A stretch of DNA of 64,000 nt from CAZPQM01 sp964588995 (GTDB lineage: Bacteria; Pseudomonadota; Alphaproteobacteria; Rickettsiales; UBA8987): positions 1-64,000 of the forward strand of contig CAZPQM010000009.1 in the NCBI GenBank assembly GCA_964588995.1. Direction: 5' to 3'. Below are positions 57,982 through 64,000 of this stretch, one piece after another. The notes beneath the pieces were generated by a model. That model was given only the letters and a program-made list of their open reading frames with translations. It was not told the DNA's origin and ran no database searches. A program made the translations under genes and the position numbers. Numbering within the stretch: the stretch's first letter is position 1; each line of letters opens with the position of its first letter.

Positions 57982-58601
57982 GTTCGGATAACCCCCTGTT
58001 TCGTCGCATATTACATGCCGCTATCGTACGAATGAGGCGGCACCGGCAACCTATATACGCTTTCCCGGTAGTGGTAGTCTGTTTGCTGCTCTCCGCATGC
58101 GGCGATTTCAAGCCGGTCTCGAATATTTATGACCTTCCTTATGCCTACCCGCCCAACGCACCGCCGGAATATAAAGCAGGCTGGGAACATGGCTGTAAAA
58201 CCGGCTTCAGCTCCATGGGTAACCTGTTTATCAAAACGTTCTATAAATTCACGCAGGACGAGAATATGCGCAGAAATCCCTCCTATATGAGAGCGTGGAT
58301 TGATTCCTTCGATTATTGCCGTTCGGTAGTTAACCGCTTGCAAGCCGGTAGCGGACGTACGCTGGCGGAAGGCGAGGCTCCGGCGGTATTAAGTAATTCA
58401 GGCCTGAATATTCGTCCGAATTACGATGTGCGTGATACGGTCGGTATTACGAAAAGCGGGATGAAGCTGGGTATTTTCCAAGGGCTGGATATTCCCGGAT
58501 GGGGAAGCGCTGGCTGGGGGAAAAATGTCGGTTGCCAGAAAGACTGGCTATGGCGCACACCGGAGGGGTGTTATCCCGGCGGGTATGGATGGAATAACTA
58601 A
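57978..58601 (+). CDS. Lipoprotein paralogue 5 of 5, with C-terminal extension
   Basis: 207 residues from ATG 57978, which overlaps the previous stop (ATGA). Signal FPVVVVCLLLSAC with lipobox LLSA-Cys. Core motif YKAGWEHGCKTGFSSMGN, YKFTQDE and YMRAWIDSFDYC. A 100-residue extension follows that ends Trp/Gly-rich (GWGSAGWGKNVGCQKDWLW) with two more Cys. The last gene of the operon; opgC converges on it with a 4-bp overlap. Confidence 0.75.
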   Translation: MSSDNPLFRRILHAAIVRMRRHRQPIYAFPVVVVCLLLSACGDFKPVSNIYDLPYAYPPNAPPEYKAGWEHGCKTGFSSMGNLFIKTFYKFTQDENMRRNPSYMRAWIDSFDYCRSVVNRLQAGSGRTLAEGEAPAVLSNSGLNIRPNYDVRDTVGITKSGMKLGIFQGLDIPGWGSAGWGKNVGCQKDWLWRTPEGCYPGGYGWNN

Positions 58602-59728
58602 CGTGCTGCTTTACGTCTGCTTGCCCAATAGTGGGAGAGGTAAGCCGGTAGGGTAAGAAAGATCACGATCCCGAGTGTGGCGAGCATATCGAACAGGAAA
58701 AACAACGTTTCATCGATGATAAAACCGGCAATATAGAACCGCGCCCAGCTGTAGCAATAGATAAGGGGAATGTGAAAGGCGAAGACCTGTAGCGAATAGC
58801 GACCAATAAAGGCAAGCCAGCGAAGTAGCAAGATGACAGGCCGCTTATGGGCATGGTGTCGGCACGCTAAAATCGCCCACGGAATCAGATAAGCCAGCAC
58901 GATCAGGTTGATCATACGCAACCAACCCAGATAGGTTTTATCCGAATGCACAAAATAGGCAAAGTGGTATAAAGAACTTAGATCTACGGCTGTTTGAATA
59001 TGATCAATCCGGTAGAGAGTACATAAGGTAATCAACACAATAAAGGTGCTAAGCGCCAGTATGGTGAGTCCGTTTCGTTTCGGAACCGGATTATTTTCAA
59101 TCAAAAAATACACGCCTGCATAGGCACCCAGCACAAAGAGGATCTGCCAGGCAATCAGGTTAAAATAACCCAGATAAAGAGGCGGTTCAAAGAGGGTGAT
59201 ATCGGCATATAACCCTATTTGCGCAAGCGCCCAAAGCGCAAGACTAAAGCACAAAAATCCGATATGGCGACGGCTGGCAAAATGATAGATGATTGGCATC
59301 AGCAAGCTGAAAATCACAAACATCGGCAGGATATCGAGCAGGTACGGCTGATATAAAAACACCGAGGCAAGCGCACCAGCTTTTAATGGCTCATTCCACA
59401 TCATTCCGGTGTCAGGCCAGTACCATTCCCAATAGGGCCCGAAACTGTAAAGTCCGTGAAATAGCGCAATCACGACGAACAGGGTGGCCAGATGATACAG
59501 GTAAATTCGCAACGCACGTTTACGCGCTAGTGTGCCATGCAGTTCACGGGGTTTGCGTGACAAGGTCAAAACGGCGACCAGGCCGGAGATAAAAACAAAT
59601 CCTTCCGCGACCGTTGTCCCGCCGAACATATTCCCCACTACTTGCGACGCACGATTCTCGACATGCATCAGCACCATGCCGACAATACAGGCACCGCGAA
59701 AGGCATCAATGGCATGAATACGTTGCAT
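58598..59728 (-). CDS. opgC: OpgC-type membrane acyltransferase
   Basis: About 376 residues with ten TMs. It starts RIHAIDAFRGACIVGMVLMH, with EGFVFISGLVAVL, the OpgC-domain pattern. OpgC adds succinyl groups to periplasmic glucans; relatives acylate other envelope glycans. ATG 59728 has AAGG 8 bases upstream; ATG 59743 is an alternative. No opgGH glucan synthase is in the window. Confidence 0.8.
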   Translation of the reverse strand: MQRIHAIDAFRGACIVGMVLMHVENRASQVVGNMFGGTTVAEGFVFISGLVAVLTLSRKPRELHGTLARKRALRIYLYHLATLFVVIALFHGLYSFGPYWEWYWPDTGMMWNEPLKAGALASVFLYQPYLLDILPMFVIFSLLMPIIYHFASRRHIGFLCFSLALWALAQIGLYADITLFEPPLYLGYFNLIAWQILFVLGAYAGVYFLIENNPVPKRNGLTILALSTFIVLITLCTLYRIDHIQTAVDLSSLYHFAYFVHSDKTYLGWLRMINLIVLAYLIPWAILACRHHAHKRPVILLLRWLAFIGRYSLQVFAFHIPLIYCYSWARFYIAGFIIDETLFFLFDMLATLGIVIFLTLPAYLSHYWASRRKAAR

Positions 59729-59776
59729 AGTGCGCGCCTTCATAGCAGAAGGTAGCGCAAGATACAGCAGTTAATA

Positions 59777-60205
59777 TTATGAAAGAAACAGCGCCTGTTC
59801 CGCCAGCCGCCGCCGGTACAGCCCGCGCAGCCAGCGCCCACCAGCATAGGACCAACGCGGGAACTCCTCAGCCGCCGCATGGTATTCACCCCGATTCAGC
59901 TTTTGCCGCAGCGTGGATCGTTGCAGGGCCCCCACACCGAGATTGAACGCAAAACTGACCAGCGCGCCATATTCGCCATCATTGAGCGGCACCCGAATAT
60001 AGCGAATAACTCCACGCGCGTGATCCGCTATATCCCTTTGTAAGCGATCCTCCGCCTCGACAGGGCTAATCTGCATGCCTTCGGTCACGTCATGCGTACT
60101 GCCATAGCCGATGGTCCAGACACCTACACTATCCTGATAGGCCGATAGCTTGAGCCCTTCAAAGCGCTTGATGAGGTCAATAGCTGGTTGGGGTACGGGG
60201 CGCAT
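59777..60205 (-). CDS. GH24 lysozyme (phage-type endolysin)
   Basis: 142 residues with the catalytic Glu in IKRFEGLKLSAYQD, followed by VWTIGYGSTHDV and the helical lobe FAFNLGVGALQRSTL. T4/P22-type muramidase that cleaves MurNAc-GlcNAc bonds. No signal peptide is visible, so it would need a holin; the GTA-type holin gene is 480 bp upstream on the same strand. Part of the lysis module of a phage-like region. Confidence 0.93.
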   Translation of the reverse strand: MRPVPQPAIDLIKRFEGLKLSAYQDSVGVWTIGYGSTHDVTEGMQISPVEAEDRLQRDIADHARGVIRYIRVPLNDGEYGALVSFAFNLGVGALQRSTLRQKLNRGEYHAAAEEFPRWSYAGGRWLRGLYRRRLAEQALFLS

Positions 60206-60684
60206 AATATGACTCCTTCCTTGCGGGGCACTTTTTTACTCCGCCTGTTGACGCGGCACTCCTTTACTCCCCCTCCAGCTTGCGGCGTACTTTTCTACTC
60301 CTCCCCTCGCTTGCGGGGGGGAGGTTGGGAGGGGGGCATATAGTCATCCTGAACTGGATTCAGGATCTCTTGCTCTTTATTCCATCCTGAGATTCCAGCG
60401 TTCGCTGGAATGACGTGCGCAGGCAGGGGAGGACGCGTTATCATTCCCTCTCCCATAGATAGGGAGAGGTTATCTTCTTTATTCCCTCTCCCGCATGCCG
60501 AGAGGGCTAGGGTGAGGGTTAGGGCGACTCATCATTGCGAGCGACCAACGGGAGCGCGGCAATCCCATGCTGCAGCACCAGATCGCTTCACTGCGTTCGC
60601 GATGACGGGGTAGTAGATCCTTCGACTACGCTGACGCTCCGCTCAGGATGACATATCACCTAACCACCTTGACACCCCCACCAC
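60206..60684. repeat. Repeat-filled gap between endolysin and holin
   Basis: No gene seen. It contains three degenerate tandem units of about 31 bp built on CACTTTTTTACTCC and CTTGCGG (60220-60320). It also has a G-rich hairpin related inverted to the one at 31.5 kb, a short hairpin TTCCAGCG-tt-CGCTGGAA, the 60533-60564 copy of the repeat also seen at 28.3 and 31.65 kb, and a CTCAGGATGACAT copy of the TCATCCTGAG family. Confidence 0.65.
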
Positions 60685-61131
60685 TTACTCACCTCGATAT
60701 TTCCGCACATGGCGCGCGCCGAACCAGAAGGAGATAATCGCGGCGAATATAGCCTGATCCTCCGCCGTCCAGAACAGCCAGGGCCGGTCGATCAGTGCCT
60801 CTAGCCCCAGCTGCTCAATCGTGGCAAGCTTCACCCCGGCATAAAGCAGGAAAAACAGGTAGGTAATGACCGGGCGAACCGATCCACGCAGCGCGTCAAT
60901 CCAGCGAATACCAATCGGCGTGACCCGTTCATTCAGCGCGCCACTTTCAGCGATATCCGCCTGAATCGAAATGTCCTCAAGCTTATGCCGATGCCCCTCA
61001 AGCGCCATCCGCATCTGCATTTCCATCACGGTGAGTTCGTGCTGCTTGTCCCGTGCGTCCTGAAAATATTTCAGTATTTCAGGTGCGAGTGAGGTCAGGA
61101 AGCCGAGGAATGAACCAAGGAGTGTGAGCAT
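60685..61131 (-). CDS. Holin of three TMs (GTA type)
   Basis: 148 residues: N-terminal TM (LLGSFLGFLTSLAPEIL), a charged amphipathic helix (KQHELTVMEMQMRMALEGH), and two C-terminal TMs around RPVITYLFFLLYAGVKL and WTAEDQAIFAAIISFWFGAR. This is the GTA_holin_3TM family that releases endolysin in gene transfer agents and related phages. Confidence 0.88.
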   Translation of the reverse strand: MLTLLGSFLGFLTSLAPEILKYFQDARDKQHELTVMEMQMRMALEGHRHKLEDISIQADIAESGALNERVTPIGIRWIDALRGSVRPVITYLFFLLYAGVKLATIEQLGLEALIDRPWLFWTAEDQAIFAAIISFWFGARHVRKYRGE

Positions 61132-61198
61132 GTGCGTTCTTTCTTTTTTTATTGATGATAGTCGTCATTGCGGGCCTGCTTTTACAAACGCGGCTCAC

Positions 61199-61438
61199 TC
61201 AGCCTCCAAGATTTTGCCGGAGCCAGGCTTTTACACCTAGAATCAGTACCGTAGTCATCCCGACCAAAAATGTCGCAATCGCGTAGCGTTTAACGATTCT
61301 CCGCGTCTCAAGACTGGCCAGCCGCAACTCGCGAAGATAGGCAAAATCCTGTTGTGTCAGAATGGGCTGATCCGGGTTCACGCCAAGCTCTTCCAGTGTC
61401 TCCCGTACAGTGCGTTTAATCAGCTCTTCTTCGCTCAT
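61199..61438 (-). CDS. Small phage-type membrane protein
   Basis: 79 residues. A soluble helical N-terminus (LIKRTVRETLEELGVNPDQPILTQQDFAYL) precedes one C-terminal TM (FLVGMTTVLILGVKAWL). Similar small proteins lie beside holins in alphaproteobacterial phages (DUF6127-like, from memory). Its ATG overlaps the end of the upstream tail gene by 4 bp. Confidence 0.65.
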   Translation of the reverse strand: MSEEELIKRTVRETLEELGVNPDQPILTQQDFAYLRELRLASLETRRIVKRYAIATFLVGMTTVLILGVKAWLRQNLGG

Positions 61439-63261
61439 TTTAACTGGCTCGCTACTTCGCTTGCGATGTCGGTGGCTATTCCGGCCGCACCAAGACTGAC
61501 GGGATGCAAGCCATCAGAGCTGTAACTCGCTTTCCAGCTATTGCTGTTTAACGCGGTTTCGGCGGCGAGTCCGGCATCGATAAAACCTGCAAAGCCGCTA
61601 AGCGTCGCACGCACATTTGTATTAAAGCTCGTGCGCTCCGTCACGCTGAAGTCAGTATCGGCAGACGTACCCGTGCCCAGCCCGCCGGTCTCATCCGGCG
61701 TCATGGTGGATTGATAGCACGGTATGGTCAATTGCCCGGCAATCGTACCAAGATCCGCCTCCAGCTGTGCAAACGTGCGCCCGGCGCGTATATCATTGAC
61801 GCTATATTGTATCCAGGCACGCTCGCAGTAGCGGTTACCCAGCTCTGCGCGAAGATCAAGCGCTCCCGAAGCCGCATTCTGCTGTGCGGTATCGGCGGCA
61901 TTACCGCCATTGATATAGGCAATACCTTCAGCGCCTAGCACACGTTCCATATAGCCGTGATTGCCTTCAGCATCAAACCCGTCCGACTGACCGACTGCTA
62001 TCGAATCACCCAGAATCAGCACACTCGGCTGCCGCCCTTGCGCCGAATAGGCCAGGATCGCACACGCCGTATAGGCATCGCCGTCGTTATGAGTAATTGC
62101 GCCCGATACGCTTTTATCGGCAAGCCCGGTGCCGCTTTCGAGCGCATCCCCGTGCGCATTATCCAGATAGCGGGAGGTATGTAAATCACCGCTCCACGCC
62201 ACATGTACGCGCTCGTAAAACGTCGTATTGCGTGGAATCGTTATATCCAGCCGGTCAGAGATCACATAGCTCCCGGCGGGAACAGATATACTCGTCGCGC
62301 CACCAAAGGTTGCCTGCGTCACGGTGCTGCCGTCATCAATGGCCGCACTCACCGTAATCGCATTCGCCGGCGTCTGCTCGCCGCCTGAGATAGACACGTT
62401 CGGAAACACCAGCCGCAAGCCGATAAGATCGTGATCGGTCGGCGCTTCATGTCGGATAACGGCGTTCATCGTATCGTCAGCCGAGTTCACCGTGCGATGT
62501 TGAAAGGAGGAACGACTGGCGGCAACACGCAAATTCGTACCCACCGCGCCGATCCACTTATCCGTGAGGTAGGTTTCCAGCTCACCCCGATCCGCTGCCG
62601 AAATCGCATTATCGTAAATCACGATCTCGCCGATCATGCCATCAAGCAGATTCGCCCCGTTGCGCGCACCGATCCACGTGCCCGCCACTCCGGTTGTCAC
62701 CGGGGTAGCGCTGCCGGTAAGTGCGACACCATCCAGCCAGGCCGTCACGGTACTATTGCGGTTTTCCATGATGAGGATATGCGGGTTGTCCGTATCGGTA
62801 AAATTCTCCGAAACACTGACAAACGCCCCATCATACATGCCGCAGCGCAGCACCGTGTTCATATGAATCGCCATGCGATCCGAACCGCTGATGGCTGAGC
62901 AAAGTAAAAAACCGTCATTCGTGGTATCGCGCTTAAAGGCTATCGCAACCGTCCAGTCGCTCGTAAAGCTGAGCGCATTGGTCACGGCGCTCGGTAGGGT
63001 GAAATAGCTCGCCCCGTCATACTCTATCGCAGCGCGGTTATTGAGCAACTGTTCACGCACGATGGGTTTACTCACTGCGGTGGCGTCATTGCCTGCCGTG
63101 CTTTTATCCGCCCAGCTCGTAACGACATTATTCGTGTCAACGAGCGTCGCCTCGTCGCTACCGTCGCCCCAGAAAATCGCGCCGTTGATATCGCTCGGCG
63201 CAAAGCCAGGGGCAATCGGATCGCCGGGGGCAATCGCGTCATTAAATAACAATAAAGACAT
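61435..63261 (-). CDS. Phage tail-fibre-like protein with LamG and SGNH hydrolase domains
   Basis: 608 residues. Residues 25-235 form a LamG domain (INGAIFWGDGSDEA, VVTSWADKSTAGNDAT, GMIGEIVIYDNAIS, LTDKWIGA), similar in plan to the LamG of the pseudopilins. Residues about 415-608 form an SGNH/GDSL hydrolase with LILGDSIAVGQSDG, SVNDIRAG and the terminal SDGLHPVSLGA. It looks like a receptor-binding tail protein that binds a surface glycan and removes acyl groups from it. The gene order with holin and endolysin supports a phage origin. Confidence 0.8.
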   Translation of the reverse strand: MSLLLFNDAIAPGDPIAPGFAPSDINGAIFWGDGSDEATLVDTNNVVTSWADKSTAGNDATAVSKPIVREQLLNNRAAIEYDGASYFTLPSAVTNALSFTSDWTVAIAFKRDTTNDGFLLCSAISGSDRMAIHMNTVLRCGMYDGAFVSVSENFTDTDNPHILIMENRNSTVTAWLDGVALTGSATPVTTGVAGTWIGARNGANLLDGMIGEIVIYDNAISAADRGELETYLTDKWIGAVGTNLRVAASRSSFQHRTVNSADDTMNAVIRHEAPTDHDLIGLRLVFPNVSISGGEQTPANAITVSAAIDDGSTVTQATFGGATSISVPAGSYVISDRLDITIPRNTTFYERVHVAWSGDLHTSRYLDNAHGDALESGTGLADKSVSGAITHNDGDAYTACAILAYSAQGRQPSVLILGDSIAVGQSDGFDAEGNHGYMERVLGAEGIAYINGGNAADTAQQNAASGALDLRAELGNRYCERAWIQYSVNDIRAGRTFAQLEADLGTIAGQLTIPCYQSTMTPDETGGLGTGTSADTDFSVTERTSFNTNVRATLSGFAGFIDAGLAAETALNSNSWKASYSSDGLHPVSLGAAGIATDIASEVASQLK

Positions 63262-63263
63262 GG

Positions 63264-63620
63264 CTAAATCGCGTAGGGTTTAATCACAAAAATACGGTCG
63301 GCACTTTCCGCGCTCGCGCACTTCACCTTGATCTGGTCGAACGGAACAAACGTATTCGCATCCAGCGTATAGGTCGCCGCATTCGCATCGAGCGTGATCG
63401 TATATTGCGTGGAGCCCTGAAAAATGGGAGCGAAGCTGGTGCCGCCATCAATCGAGCCTTCAAAGCTGATCGCCGCGGAATCCATCGCACCGGGTGCGCT
63501 GATAGCAACCGCCGTTGTGCCATGCAACGCAATGGCAGGCGTCAGTTGATTATCCGTTGCAATATCGAGCGTAACGGAGACCGGGTTAATACTATGTTGG
63601 TAGTGTTCAGGTTGGGACAT
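63264..63620 (-). CDS. Small phage-structural-like beta protein
   Basis: 118 residues, Ala/Thr-rich (ITLDANAATYTLDANTF, AISFEGSIDGGTSFAPIF), no signal peptide. It resembles short beta-sandwich tail or decoration proteins. It precedes the LamG-SGNH tail gene by 2 bp in the same operon. Named function unknown. Confidence 0.6.
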   Translation of the reverse strand: MSQPEHYQHSINPVSVTLDIATDNQLTPAIALHGTTAVAISAPGAMDSAAISFEGSIDGGTSFAPIFQGSTQYTITLDANAATYTLDANTFVPFDQIKVKCASAESADRIFVIKPYAI

Positions 63621-63777
63621 GGGAGTTCTCTGATGTTAAATAGGAAGCAGGCCACCGTTCGAATGCGTTTATGACCTGTCTAATATACGCTAGCAAAGAT
63701 TCCCACGCCCGGAAGGGGGTAAATTAAAAATGGGTGCACCCCTTCCCTTTTGCAGCAAAAACCCGTATATTAAGAAT

Positions 63778-63856
63778 GTCGGTTTCGACTATGGCAATAA
63801 ACATGGTCGTGGAATAGGCGTATTGGACCCGGGGGCGGTACCCGGCGGCTCCACCA
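63778..63856 (+). ncRNA. ssrA: tmRNA acceptor-piece-like sequence (permuted ssrA)
   Basis: The sequence GTCGTGGAATAGGCG-TATTGGAC, a T-arm-like CCGGG-GGCGGTA-CCCGG and the end GGCTCCACCA match the 3' tRNA-like half of alphaproteobacterial two-piece tmRNA as I remember it. A one-piece gene would have to extend into the preceding CDS, so a permuted gene is more likely. A perfect hairpin (CCATATTTCG ... CGAAATATGG) follows directly and may lie in the removed spacer. The coding piece would lie downstream, probably beyond the window. It could also be an attachment-site remnant. The GGTTTCGAC upstream is unexplained. Confidence 0.45.
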
Positions 63857-64000
63857 TATTTCGTGGAAGCGAAATATGGTATGTATTATTGTTTCCTGCT
63901 CCGGCCTACTGGCCTCACGCAATGAAACCTAAGGCTTCGCCACTAAAGGGCTCGGACTACTGTCCTCGTTTCTTAAACTTACATAAGAATGAGGAAAAAC

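Noticed and set aside
63621..63777. 5' part of a one-piece tmRNA
   Set aside because: There is no room for a 350-nt gene before the CDS at 63264-63620 and no tag reading frame is seen. Only an acceptor-type segment is supported.

Overview
The window looks like chromosome of an alphaproteobacterium of roughly 50% GC. The indicators are an alpha-type SspB ClpXP adaptor, a DUF2125 protein, the dgt / argS / SPOR / nagZ neighbourhood, a glyA-nrdR-ribD run, a single LolC/E-type permease with LolD, a dnaK promoter resembling the alphaproteobacterial RpoH consensus, and a tmRNA acceptor-piece-like sequence at the right edge. I cannot place it to genus. A small predatory or epibiotic, Micavibrio-like lineage would fit the amount of pilin and lipoprotein novelty, but that is inference.

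Layout. 1-1.9 kb: a two-partner secretion pair (tpsB plus the start of tpsA), with the tpsB signal peptide split by a nine-A tract. 2.1-7.5 kb: a compact integrative element with a UmuD/S24-type repressor, a divergent HTH gene, iteron-like repeats, a replication protein with a DnaA-N-like tail, small coupled ORFs and a large serine recombinase whose 3' end runs through tRNA-Ser(GGA). 7.6-11.3 kb: dnaK, an unusual tandem-J protein and dnaJ behind a heat-shock promoter. 11.3-20 kb: prepilin peptidase, a GT2/GT-C pair, glutamine synthetase II, DUF2125, sspB and an amidoligase/glutaminase-like pair. 20-28 kb: an RND efflux pair and the ybbP-ybbA/tesA cluster. 28-45 kb: PHB genes (phaB, phaA, phaC, scattered), an M48 lipoprotein, tRNA-Cys, lolC-lolD, a pseudopilin, nagZ-SPOR-argS, two TIMP/NTR-like small proteins, dgt, a four-helix-bundle protein and an orphan DUF2460 tail protein.

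45.6-50.6 kb holds a tightly packed operon of three large pseudopilin-like proteins. They share a pilin core but carry interchangeable C-terminal modules: LamG, the same LamG, and a beta-propeller. The two LamG modules are encoded by a 743-bp stretch that is identical at DNA level. 50.6-54.5 kb is housekeeping (rpiB, glyA, nrdR, ribD, YggT). 54.5-56.4 kb is a mobile, RNA-rich patch: a structured, possibly 6S-like RNA, the second copy of a 229-bp repeat that encodes a 47-residue membrane peptide, an IS200-type element and an IS1-family remnant. 56.4-58.6 kb is an operon of five coupled paralogous lipoproteins of a type I do not recognise. 58.6-63.6 kb carries opgC followed by a phage-like lysis/tail module (endolysin, 3TM holin, LamG-SGNH tail protein), ending beside the tmRNA-like sequence.

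The best candidates for undescribed biology are the five-lipoprotein operon, the modular pseudopilin trio with its homogenised LamG block, the 229-bp inverted repeat with its micro-ORF and elaborate hairpin, the amidoligase/C26 pair and the iteron-bearing mini-element at tRNA-Ser. All calls come from reading the sequence and from memory of protein families. No database search was run.
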